A stretch of 64,000 bases of DNA from Bdellovibrionales bacterium (GTDB taxonomy: Bacteria > Bdellovibrionota > Bdellovibrionia > Bdellovibrionales > UBA1609), in the NCBI GenBank assembly GCA_016714165.1, contig JADJNU010000001.1:1736001-1800000 (forward strand), written 5' to 3'. The notes under the pieces are model-generated. The model saw nothing but the letters and a program-made list of their open reading frames with translations, searched no databases and was not told the DNA's origin. Position numbers and translations under genes: made by a program. Shown piece after piece: positions 17,101-24,673 of the stretch. The stretch's first letter is position 1. Each line of letters starts with the position of its first letter.

Positions 17101-18305
17101 TCAAAAAACAGCCTTCTAAATAGGTTTTCCGAGGCTTCCCCAGTCGGAGGTTCTCCCGGACGCAAGCGTTTATAGATTTCAAGTAGTGATTCTTCGCGAG
17201 TGACAACCTTATCGATCAAAAGGGTGTTGCGCAAAAATGGACCAACAGCAAGACCATCAAAAAAGATCATCTTAAAGTTGGCTATGCCGGCCTCATGAGC
17301 CCGATCGAGGATGTCCACTGACATTTCATTGTTCGCATCAGCAATAATCTCACCAGTTGACTCATCGATAATGGGTTTGGCAATAACCTTAGCCTCTAGA
17401 TCCTCGCGAGAAATTTCAATCTCAGTGATCTTCATCTGCTGAACTTTTTTCACTGCCGCACGAATAATCCGGCGCCCTGCCTTGACCAAAACCTCACCCG
17501 ATTTTGGATCAATGATATCGGACAGAGCCCTTTGCCCAGCCATCTTCTCGATGTCCAGGCCCCTGTAGTACTTGCCGTCTTTGGCTCTGCGAACATCCAC
17601 CAAATCGTAGAACATCTCGAGTAGATTTTCCGTTGTGTAACCCAAAGCCTTTAGCAATACTGTCACAGGAAATTTACGACGACGATCAATGCGAACGTAG
17701 ATGAGATCTTTTTGGTCAAATTCAAAATCGAGCCAAGACCCACGATAGGGGATAACACGGGCTGAATAGATAAATTTTGCATTTGCACTATTCTTTCCGC
17801 CATCATGGTCGAAAAAGACACCGGGCGAACGATGAAGCTGACTTACAACAACTCGCTCCGTACCGTTGATAATAAATGAACCGTTAGCGGTCATCAGGGG
17901 AATTTCGCCCAAATAAACCTCTTGTTCCTTCACATCACGAATACTGCGCGCCTCCGTCTCTTCATCCACATCAAAAACAATAAGCCTCAGTGTCACCTTT
18001 ATCGGCGCCGCATAGGTCATTCCCCGCTGACGACACTCATCTACGTCGTACTTTGGGGGCTCTAGAGTATAGGATACAAACTCTAAGCTGGCCGTGTTGT
18101 TAAAATCTGAAATGGGAAATACAGACTTAAATACTCCATTAAGTCCTGCCATGTCGCGTCGATCAGGATCGACATCCTTCTGTAAAAATTCCTCATAGGA
18201 TTTCTTTTGAAGTTCAATTAGATTGGGAATATCAATCAGGCCCTGGGTCCTAGCATAACTACGTCTCATCCGCACGTTAGATGCTGTTATTGGCGTGTTG
18301 CCCAT
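14151..18305 (-). CDS. rpoB: DNA-directed RNA polymerase subunit beta
   Basis: A 1384-residue beta subunit. The rifampicin-binding segment reads [20 protein letters not shown] followed by [10 protein letters not shown], close to the sensitive consensus, with Thr where E. coli has Asn518. Downstream are [19 protein letters not shown] and the C-terminal [18 protein letters not shown]. The start ATG at 18305 follows a GGAG site. The 114-base gap to rplL carries a perfect 28-base palindrome, listed separately. Confidence 0.98.
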   Translation of the reverse strand: [1384 protein letters not shown]

Positions 18306-18372
18306 TCATTCTCCTTCTTTCTTCTCGACCAAAACTAAACGATCTCTCTGCCCCTGGATCTACACCTTCATC

Positions 18373-18400
18373 GTGACAGAGTTCAGCTGAACTCTGTCAC
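18373..18400 (-). promoter_or_regulatory. Perfect 28-base palindrome between rplL and rpoB
   Basis: Two 14-base arms (GTGACAGAGTTCAG and its exact complement) meet without a spacer, so the transcript would fold into a long hairpin with a tight loop. No U-run follows in the direction of transcription, so it is not a standard intrinsic terminator. In E. coli the rplL-rpoB gap holds an attenuator and an RNase III cleavage hairpin that set the ratio of ribosomal protein to polymerase mRNA. A similar role here is inference from position. Confidence 0.7.
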
Positions 18401-18419
18401 TGTCTCATGTAAAACTTAG

Positions 18420-18794
18420 CTACTTCACTTCAACCGTGGCACCAGCTTTGACTAGTGCCTCTTTGATTTTATTGGCTTCATCTTTAGAAATGCCCTCCTT
18501 GACAGCCTTAGGAGCTCCTTCAACTAGGTCTTTTGCTTCTTTCAAACCAAGACCTGTCAGAGCGCGCACTTCCTTAATCACATTGATTTTATTGGCGCCA
18601 GCATTTGCAAGAATCACGTCAAATTCCGTTTTTTCTTCAGCAGCTGCCGCTCCAGGACCGGCCGCTACCGCAATAGCTGCAGGAGCTGCAGCGCTTACGC
18701 CCCACTTGTCCTCTAAAGTTTTAATCATCTCAGCCAATTCAATCACTGGCATATTCGACAAGAAATCGACTACTTCTTCTTTATTCAGTGCCAT
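18420..18794 (-). CDS. rplL: 50S ribosomal protein L7/L12
   Basis: A 124-residue L7/L12. The N-terminal dimerisation helix (MALNKEEVVDFLSNMPVIELAEMI) is joined by an Ala-rich hinge to the C-terminal factor-binding domain (EFDVILANAGANKINVIKEVR, LGLKEAKDLVEGAP). It forms the stalk that recruits EF-Tu and EF-G. The ATG at 18794 is chosen over one 12 bases upstream because it has GGAGG 6 bases ahead and the normal MALNK start. Confidence 0.97.
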   Translation of the reverse strand: MALNKEEVVDFLSNMPVIELAEMIKTLEDKWGVSAAAPAAIAVAAGPGAAAAEEKTEFDVILANAGANKINVIKEVRALTGLGLKEAKDLVEGAPKAVKEGISKDEANKIKEALVKAGATVEVK

Positions 18795-18844
18795 TCTATC
18801 CTCCAAAAAAATTCATTCAATTCATGAAATAAAAAAAATTAACT

Positions 18845-19372
18845 CTACTCACTTCGTTTATCGTTATAGGCGCTCAACACACGCGCAAATCCACCAGGCA
18901 CAGCTTCCAAAGTTCTGACGAACTTTGCCATCGGAGCCTGTAACGTACCCAACAATTGTGCACGTAACTGGTCTTTTGATGGCAAGGTGGCCAAATACTT
19001 AATTTTGGCCTCGTCTAGAGCTTTGCCATCCATAACACCCGACTTGACCTGAAGCTCCTCCACCTTTTTTGCAAACTCAGCAAGCAATTTGGCCGAAGCC
19101 GATGCGTCCTCGTAAGCAAAAACAATGGCGTTGGTACCTACAAACTCGTCTTTTAATGCAGACTGCGATTGTGGGTGATCCATTAGGGCTCTACGTGCCA
19201 ACGTGTTACGAACCACCCTCATCTCAGACTTGACGGGGTACAGCTGCTTGCGCAAATCCGTAACCTTTTCAACGGACATTCCCTTGAAATCGATTAGGAA
19301 CGCAGCTTTGGCTCTGGTGAACCGCTCAGATATTTGAGAGATTTCCTGCGCCTTTTCGGCTTTGGTCATCAT
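18845..19372 (-). CDS. rplJ: 50S ribosomal protein L10
   Basis: A 175-residue L10: AKAAFLIDFKGMSVEKVTDLR, RVVRNTLARRAL and FVGTNAIVFAYEDASASAKLLAEF are family features. L10 anchors the L7/L12 dimers on the 50S stalk base, and with L12 represses its own operon by binding the leader. Two ATGs (19372, 19369) are adjacent and either could be used. Confidence 0.95.
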   Translation of the reverse strand: MMTKAEKAQEISQISERFTRAKAAFLIDFKGMSVEKVTDLRKQLYPVKSEMRVVRNTLARRALMDHPQSQSALKDEFVGTNAIVFAYEDASASAKLLAEFAKKVEELQVKSGVMDGKALDEAKIKYLATLPSKDQLRAQLLGTLQAPMAKFVRTLEAVPGGFARVLSAYNDKRSE

Positions 19373-19578
19373 ACGGTTCTATTCTCCCTTCCATTTGTTT
19401 AGGCCGCACATCAGTTAACAAAGAGAGGCCCAGCACATCATGCTCCATTGACCTTCACTCGCTTGTCTAGGCAGGAAAGGGATATCCCAATTAAGCCGTA
19501 GCTCCCACTGTCTCTGACTGCGAACGGTTTATAATAAATTTCTCAACTCAACTCATTTCAACTCAACTCAAAATAAAT
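19373..19578 (-). promoter_or_regulatory. rplJ leader (probable L10 autoregulatory region)
   Basis: The 206 bases between rplA and rplJ are long for this cluster and match the position of the L10 leader, an RNA bound by L10-L12 that represses rplJL translation. The region holds a stretch able to pair (GGGATATCCC) and GC-rich segments ahead of rplJ. At its upstream end is a direct repeat of GAGTTGAGTTGA followed by TATAAA (good -10 box, weak -35), so a promoter may also lie here. The exact kink-turn and stem pattern was not confirmed by hand. Confidence 0.5.
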
Positions 19579-20280
19579 CTACACCAATGCCTGCGTCTCA
19601 GGCACATCCATGCGAACACCCGGTCCCATCGTAGATGAAACAGTAATTCCACGCAAATAATTACCCTTGCTGGAAGCGGGCTTAGACTTCAATAAAGTCT
19701 GCATAAAGGCCACGTAATTTTCTCGCAAATTATCAACTCCCATAGCCTTCCTGCCAATGGATGCGTGAACAATGCCAGCCTTATCGACTCTAAATGCCAA
19801 CTTTCCCTTTTTCTCAGCAGTCACTGCGGCACCAACTGCCATAGTTACCGTTCCTACCTTTGGATTTGGCATCAAACCTCTTGGCCCCAGAACCTTGGCA
19901 ACCTTGGAAACCGTAGCCATCATGTCGGGAGTCGCCAAGCATTTATCAAACTCAAGCCACCCCCCTTGAATCTTCTCAACCAAGTCCTCTGCTCCCACAA
20001 AGTCAGCACCTGCATCCTTGGCCTCTTGCTCTTTAGCGCCTTTGGCAAAAACGACCACTCGAACAGTTTTTCCAAGGCCATGAGGCAAAGATACCGCTCC
20101 CCGAACTTGTTGATCTGACTGTTTGGGATCAACCCCCAACCTAACAGCAACATCAATGGATTCATCAAATTTTGCCTTGGCTGTATCGACAACCAGCTTA
20201 AACGCCTCTGCCATTGTGTAGCGAAAAGCGGGATCAACCTTTTTCCTAGATTCGTTATAAATTTTTCCTCTTTTGGACAT
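19579..20280 (-). CDS. rplA: 50S ribosomal protein L1
   Basis: A 233-residue L1: MSKRGKIYNESRKKVDP, the conserved DxAVRLGVDPK motif (DVAVRLGVDPKQSDQQVRG) and GPRGLMPNPKVGTVT are present. L1 forms the mobile stalk that guides deacylated tRNA out of the E site and represses rplKA translation in E. coli. The ATG at 20280 follows a GAGG site; the GTG one codon upstream is less likely. Confidence 0.97.
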   Translation of the reverse strand: MSKRGKIYNESRKKVDPAFRYTMAEAFKLVVDTAKAKFDESIDVAVRLGVDPKQSDQQVRGAVSLPHGLGKTVRVVVFAKGAKEQEAKDAGADFVGAEDLVEKIQGGWLEFDKCLATPDMMATVSKVAKVLGPRGLMPNPKVGTVTMAVGAAVTAEKKGKLAFRVDKAGIVHASIGRKAMGVDNLRENYVAFMQTLLKSKPASSKGNYLRGITVSSTMGPGVRMDVPETQALV

Positions 20281-20293
20281 CACTCACCTCCGC

Positions 20294-20716
20294 CTATTTA
20301 ACTTCTAAGCCCATGCTCTTCGCCGTTCCAATAATTTGAGACATCGCAGAATCAACTGTCATGCAGTTCAAGTCTGGTATTTTTATCTCAGCGATTTCTT
20401 TAATCTGAGCCATGGTTACATTCCCAACCTTTTCCTTTTGTGGCATCTTTGATCCGCTCGTCAACTTGGCTGCCTTTTTCAAAAGAACGGAAACGGGGGG
20501 GGTTTTAGTGATAAAACTAAAAGACCGGTCCTGGTATACCGTAATAATGACAGGGATAACTGTATCACCGGATTTCTGTGTTTTCGCATTAAACTGCTTA
20601 CAGAACTCCATGATGTTAACCCCGTGCTGTCCGAGCGCCGGTCCAACGGGAGGAGCCGGATTGGCTTTCCCTGCCGGAATCTGCAACTTAATTTGGCCTG
20701 TAACTTTTTTTGCCAT
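20294..20716 (-). CDS. rplK: 50S ribosomal protein L11
   Basis: A 140-residue L11: GQIKLQIPAGKANPAPPVGPALGQHGVNIMEFCKQFN is the standard N-terminal domain, and the C-terminal rRNA-binding domain ends with DSAMSQIIGTAKSMGLEV. L11 forms the GTPase-associated centre with 23S helices 43/44 and is needed for RelA activation. It precedes rplA by 13 bases. Confidence 0.97.
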   Translation of the reverse strand: MAKKVTGQIKLQIPAGKANPAPPVGPALGQHGVNIMEFCKQFNAKTQKSGDTVIPVIITVYQDRSFSFITKTPPVSVLLKKAAKLTSGSKMPQKEKVGNVTMAQIKEIAEIKIPDLNCMTVDSAMSQIIGTAKSMGLEVK

Positions 20717-20769
20717 CTTCCCGCTCCTGCATTTGAGGATTGTTAATAAAATACTCTCATCTAATTCTA

Positions 20770-21309
20770 TCAGGCCTTCTCAACCTGAATGTAATCCAAT
20801 TCAACCGGAGTTGGGCGACCAAAAATACTGACCAGCACTTTGACCTTGCCTTTCTCCTCATTCACTTCTTCGATCGTCCCGTTAAAATTACTAAAAGGAC
20901 CATCGATAACTGTCACAGACTCACCGGGATCAAAGGAAACTCTCGGCTTTGCTTTTTCAACGCCTGTCTCAATTTGACGAGCGATCCGAAGCACTTCAGC
21001 CTCTGGAACTTCGGGAGGACGAAGGCTCTTTGAACTACCTCCGACAAACCCAGTGACCTTTGCTGACCCCTTTACCAAATGCCAAGTTTCATCATTCAGG
21101 CTCATATTCACAAAGATATACCCAGGAAAAAATTTGCGCGAACGAGTCGCCTTCTTTCCCTTAACCAATTCAACAACATTTTCCGATGGGATAAGTATCT
21201 CACCAAAGAGTTCTGCCATCGCCAAATCCTTAATTCGCTTTTCAATTGAGGCCTTGGCAGTTGCTTCGCACCCGGTATGGGTATTGACTATGTACCACTT
21301 CTTATCCAC
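20770..21309 (-). CDS. nusG: Transcription termination/antitermination protein NusG
   Basis: A 179-residue NusG. The NGN domain starts KKWYIVNTHTGCEATAKASIEKRI and contains FFPGYIFVNMSLND. The C-terminal KOW domain has the motif GESVTVIDGPFSNFNGTIEEV. It binds the polymerase clamp to aid elongation and couples it to Rho or the ribosome. It follows secE by 13 bases, the usual pair. Confidence 0.97.
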   Translation of the reverse strand: MDKKWYIVNTHTGCEATAKASIEKRIKDLAMAELFGEILIPSENVVELVKGKKATRSRKFFPGYIFVNMSLNDETWHLVKGSAKVTGFVGGSSKSLRPPEVPEAEVLRIARQIETGVEKAKPRVSFDPGESVTVIDGPFSNFNGTIEEVNEEKGKVKVLVSIFGRPTPVELDYIQVEKA

Positions 21310-21322
21310 TTCTAGTTCCCCA

Positions 21323-21721
21323 TCAGTTAAGAATCATTTTGATCAAGTTTCCTGCAACAAAATCAAACACGCCCAAAAGGATGCCCGAAATCACCAACAT
21401 AACGCAGGTTACAATTGTCATCGCTGTCGTGTCCCGCCGTGAGGGCCACACAACCTTGCGGATCTCAACGACCACCTCGTCGCCCCACAACAATACTTTC
21501 TTATTGAACTGCAAAAAAAGAAAAGTCAAAAGTCCGACCCCGATGGGCAAACCATGAGACACGAGGTCTATAGACCTTATTCGTGCCACCGCCCCAAATG
21601 ATGCAGCCAGTGATTCCATCACCACGTCAACGACGAGGGCGACAACAAATGCCATCACAATAAAGGAGACAGATAGTACCTTTTTATTTTGCTTTTCCAC
21701 ATTCCACCGCCATGCTCTCAT
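21323..21721 (-). CDS. secE: Protein translocase subunit SecE
   Basis: A SecE with three membrane segments (about VLSVSFIVMAFVVALVVDVV, LPIGVGLLTFLFLQF and MTIVTCVMLVISGILLG), as in E. coli. The conserved amphipathic segment EIRKVVWPSRRDT lies before the last one. SecE clamps SecY in the inner-membrane translocon. The start is uncertain. The frame runs back through tRNA-Trp, so the real start must lie after it: ATG at 21724 or 21721, with no clear ribosome-binding site, or GTG at 21700. I use 21721. Confidence 0.88.
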   Translation of the reverse strand: MRAWRWNVEKQNKKVLSVSFIVMAFVVALVVDVVMESLAASFGAVARIRSIDLVSHGLPIGVGLLTFLFLQFNKKVLLWGDEVVVEIRKVVWPSRRDTTAMTIVTCVMLVISGILLGVFDFVAGNLIKMILN

Positions 21722-21725
21722 CATT

Positions 21726-21802
21726 TGGCAGGGTAGGTAGGATTCGAACCTACAACCTACGGATTTGGAGTCCGCCGCTCTACCAATTAGAGCTACTACC
21801 CT
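21726..21802 (-). tRNA. tRNA-Trp (CCA anticodon)
   Basis: The minus strand folds into a full cloverleaf. Acceptor AGGGTAG pairs with CTACCCT, the D-arm contains TAGCTCTAATTGGTAGAGC, the anticodon loop is CTCCAAA (anticodon CCA), and the T-arm has GGTTCGAATCC. The CCA end is encoded. Its position between tuf and secE is common in proteobacteria. The secE start lies within a few bases of the 3' end. Confidence 0.96.
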
Positions 21803-21810
21803 CCGAAAAC

Positions 21811-21842
21811 ATTTAGGGACCCTCTTCAAAAGGTCCCTAAAT
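21811..21842 (-). promoter_or_regulatory. Hairpin between tuf and tRNA-Trp
   Basis: Perfect 11-base arms, ATTTAGGGACC (21811-21821) and its complement (21832-21842), flank a 10-base loop. Downstream in the direction of transcription is GTTTTC, too short for a strong terminator. It could partly terminate tuf transcription or mark an RNA-processing site that frees the tRNA 5' end. Confidence 0.6.
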
Positions 21843-21865
21843 GCACACTTCAATTTATTAAAAAA

Positions 21866-23059
21866 CTACTCAACGACTTCAGTCACCACACCTGCACCAA
21901 CAGTTCGGCCACCTTCGCGAATCGCAAAACGAAGTTCCTTCTCCATCGCGATAGGGCCAATCAATTCAACGTTCATTTCAACTCGGTCGCCTGGCATCAC
22001 CATTTCGGTTCCAGCTTTAAGAGTAACAACTCCAGTCACGTCAGTCGTTCTGAAGTAGAACTGAGGACGGTAGCCGTTAAAGAATGGAGTGTGCCGACCT
22101 CCCTCTTCCTTCGTCAAAATATAGGCTTCACACTTAAATTTTTTGTGCGGAGTGATCGTGCCTGGAATAGCAAGAACTTGGCCTCGCTCCACATCTTCCT
22201 TCTTCGTACCGCGAAGGAGAAGACCCGCATTATCACCAGCACGTCCCTCATCTAGAATCTTACGAAACATTTCGATTCCAGTAATGGTCGTCTTAGAGGT
22301 AGGGCGAAGGCCAATAATCTCGACCTCGTCTCCCACTTTTGCAATTCCGCGCTCAATTCGACCAGTGACCACTGTTCCTCGACCAGAAATAGAAAACACA
22401 TCTTCGATGGGCATCAAAAATGGCTTCTCTGTCAATCGCTGAGGCTCTGGAATATAGCGATCAACCTCCTCGAGAAGTTTGATGACCGAAGGAGCCCCAA
22501 TTTCGCTTTTATCACCCTCAAGGGCTTTTAAGGCGGAGCCTTTTACAATTGGGATATCATCTCCAGGGAATTCATACTTTGCGAGAAGCTCCCGAATTTC
22601 GAGCTCAACGAGCTCCAAAAGCTCAGCATCGTCAACCATGTCAACTTTATTCATGAAGACCACGATAGCGGGAACTCCCACCTGACGAGCAAGAAGAATA
22701 TGCTCGCGGGTTTGAGGCATCGGACCGTCAGCAGCAGAAACCACTAAAATGGCCCCGTCCATCTGCGCAGCTCCCGTGATCATGTTTTTAACATAGTCAG
22801 CGTGGCCGGGGCAATCGACGTGGGCATAGTGGCGTTTGGCGCTCTCATACTCCACGTGTGAAGTAGAGATGGTAATACCACGCTCTCTCTCCTCTGGAGC
22901 CTTGTCGATCTGATCGAACGCAATGGCCGAACCTTTTCCGTATGCTTCTGACATCACTTTGGTAATCGCTGCTGTCAGAGTCGTTTTACCGTGGTCGACG
23001 TGACCGATGGTACCGATATTTACGTGCGGCTTATTCCGCTCAAATTTTTCTTTGGACAT
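21866..23059 (-). CDS. tuf: Translation elongation factor Tu
   Basis: A 397-residue EF-Tu. The P-loop GHVDHGKT is at residues 19-26, followed by the switch region GITISTSHVEY, DCPGHADYVKNM, and NKVDMVDD for guanine specificity. The domain III end, REGGRTVGAGVVTEVVE, is complete. It delivers aminoacyl-tRNA to the ribosome. Four tRNAs lie upstream, the same order as the E. coli thrU-tyrU-glyT-thrT-tufB operon, so it is probably transcribed with them. The 200-base gap upstream of the start shows no other gene. Confidence 0.98.
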   Translation of the reverse strand: MSKEKFERNKPHVNIGTIGHVDHGKTTLTAAITKVMSEAYGKGSAIAFDQIDKAPEERERGITISTSHVEYESAKRHYAHVDCPGHADYVKNMITGAAQMDGAILVVSAADGPMPQTREHILLARQVGVPAIVVFMNKVDMVDDAELLELVELEIRELLAKYEFPGDDIPIVKGSALKALEGDKSEIGAPSVIKLLEEVDRYIPEPQRLTEKPFLMPIEDVFSISGRGTVVTGRIERGIAKVGDEVEIIGLRPTSKTTITGIEMFRKILDEGRAGDNAGLLLRGTKKEDVERGQVLAIPGTITPHKKFKCEAYILTKEEGGRHTPFFNGYRPQFYFRTTDVTGVVTLKAGTEMVMPGDRVEMNVELIGPIAMEKELRFAIREGGRTVGAGVVTEVVE

Positions 23060-23262
23060 TTTAAGATCTCCTCCTGGTTCCAGAATTTTTGCATGAAAAA
23101 CTCAAGTTATCTCCAAAAAATACAAACTTCTTATCTTTAAGGCATCTGTCTTTATGTTTAATTTTAAAAATACTCTCACATCTTGCTGTTTCTTTTTTGT
23201 CCTCTGTCTCATCTGCTCTCTCAACGCCCTTCAATTCAAGCCCGTCTCTCACCATCACACAG

Positions 23263-23337
23263 TGGAGCCCATGGTGAGACTCGAACTCACGACCTCACCC
23301 TTACCAAGGGTGTGCTCTACCCCTGAGCCACATGGGC
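23263..23337 (-). tRNA. tRNA-Thr (GGT anticodon)
   Basis: The acceptor stem GCCCATG pairs with CATGGGC, the anticodon loop TTGGTAA gives GGT, and the T-arm is GAGTTCGAGTCTC. The CCA is encoded at 23263-23265. This is the last of four clustered tRNAs ahead of tuf. Confidence 0.95.
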
Positions 23338-23344
23338 GAAAAGT

Positions 23345-23421
23345 TGGAGCGGGAGACGGGTCTCGAACCCGCAACCCTCAGCTTGGAAGGCTGATACTCT
23401 AGCCAATTGAGCTACTCCCGC
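23345..23421 (-). tRNA. tRNA-Gly (TCC anticodon)
   Basis: The acceptor stem GCGGGAG pairs with CTCCCGC. The anticodon loop CTTCCAA gives TCC, and the T-arm contains GGGTTCGAGACCC. The CCA is encoded at 23345-23347, and it lies 7 bases from tRNA-Thr (GGT). Confidence 0.96.
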
Positions 23422-23461
23422 TCGCCGATCACCCGTTCAAATCCGAACTTGCAACCGAAGC

Positions 23462-23547
23462 TGGTGGAGAGGGTAGGATTCGAACCTACGTAGACGTAAG
23501 CCAACGGATTTACAGTCCGTCCCCTTTAGCCACTCGGGCACCTCTCC
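23462..23547 (-). tRNA. tRNA-Tyr (GTA anticodon)
   Basis: An 86-base class II tRNA with the long variable arm typical of tRNA-Tyr. The acceptor stem GGAGAGG pairs with CCTCTCC, the anticodon loop CTGTAAA gives GTA, and the T-arm has AGGTTCGAATCCT. The CCA is encoded. Confidence 0.95.
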
Positions 23548-23584
23548 CAAAACATTATCAAAGTAACATGAACTCCCAAAAAAT

Positions 23585-23660
23585 TGGAGCTGAGTATGGG
23601 ACTCGAACCCGCAACCTGCTGATTACAAATCAGCTGCTCTACCAATTGAGCTAACCCAGC
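23585..23660 (-). tRNA. tRNA-Thr (TGT anticodon)
   Basis: The acceptor stem GCTGGGT pairs with ACTCAGC (one G-U pair). The anticodon loop TTTGTAA gives TGT and the T-arm has GGGTTCGAGTCCC. The CCA is encoded at 23585-23587. It is the first tRNA in the direction of transcription; I could not settle on a convincing promoter in the 106 bases upstream. Confidence 0.95.
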
Positions 23661-23766
23661 TTCCTTGCAGCACAAATAACTATCTAGCACTAAAATTGCA
23701 AGAATAAGAGATATTTATGACACATAAGCGCCATATCTACTTGAAAAAACGGACCCCCGTCAAAGG

Positions 23767-24658
23767 TTATTTACTTAATATTTTGGAGCTTTTTTGCTGT
23801 CTGCATATTTCTCCCATCGCCAAGGATGCAGCAACGCTTGCGTTATAACTGTGCCCCTTGTTGACCTGACTAATGCTGACAAATTGGTCACATTCGCCTC
23901 TCAATGAAGACCTTATCCCTCGTCCCTCTGATCCAATGACAAGAGCTACCTTTTCAGAAAAGGAGGTTTCCCATAGATCTGTGGAGGCCTTTTCATCTAG
24001 GCCATATATCCAAAATCCCTTTTCCTTCAAGATAGTTAGTGCTCTTTGAAGACTGGCCTGAACCAGCACGGGAACATGCTCTGCTCCCCCAGAAGCAATT
24101 TTTGTGACTACAGGAGTCAAGTCGGATGCTCTGTTTTGGGAAGTCAATACGCATTCAGCTCCCATCAGCCATGCCGTTCGGAGAATCGCGCCAAGATTTT
24201 GGGGATCTTCAAGTTCATCAAGCACCACAATAAGAGATCGGGATTTCTCCGAAAGGGAGTCCCAATCCAACTCAGGCCCCGTCAAAACACGGCAAGCAAC
24301 GCCTTGATGTCCGGCGCCAAATAGCCCAAAAGACTTGAGCGGAGGGGTATGGAGAGCCAGGCCATGGGCCTTTCCCAATTCAATGATTTCTGCGATAGCA
24401 CGCTCTTGAACACTCTCTGCCTTGATCCAAAGCTCCCTCGACCCCCTCGGGTCTTACCTTTAAGACTTCCTTGACGGAGTGGATCCCGATAACCCATCGG
24501 CCAGGCCGCCTTAAAATGCTTTCGCTGCTTCCGTTCGATCGAGATTTCGGTCCCTGAGAAGAGGGCCTGCCCAATTCAACCGGTTTCGCCCTTTGAAAGC
24601 TCTTAGAGCGACGAGATTCAAAACCTTTGGTTCGAGATTTATTTTTCGGTCTCTTCAC
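23767..24658 (-). CDS. rlmB: RlmB/TrmH-family 23S rRNA 2'-O-methyltransferase, single-base frameshift
   Basis: This SpoU-class RNA methyltransferase is spread over two frames. The upstream part has a Lys/Arg/Ser-rich extension, then WVIGIHSVKEVLKVRPEG, the RlmB substrate-binding start. The downstream part holds the knotted catalytic domain: VLDELEDPQNLGAILRTA (motif 1), LVIGSEGRGIRSS (motif 2) and SYNASVAASLAMGE (motif 3). Removing one G from the five-G run (C5 on the plus strand, 24442-24446) joins them as RPEGSRELWIKAESVQERA. RlmB methylates G2251 in E. coli 23S rRNA. A sequencing error is likely, though real inactivation cannot be excluded. It follows pyrF by 15 bases. Confidence 0.82.
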
Positions 24659-24673
24659 AAAATCTCCGATTCT

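Noticed and set aside
23061..23402. Short frames across the tuf leader and the tRNA genes
   Set aside because: They run through tRNA genes or a leader without a ribosome-binding site and have no homology.
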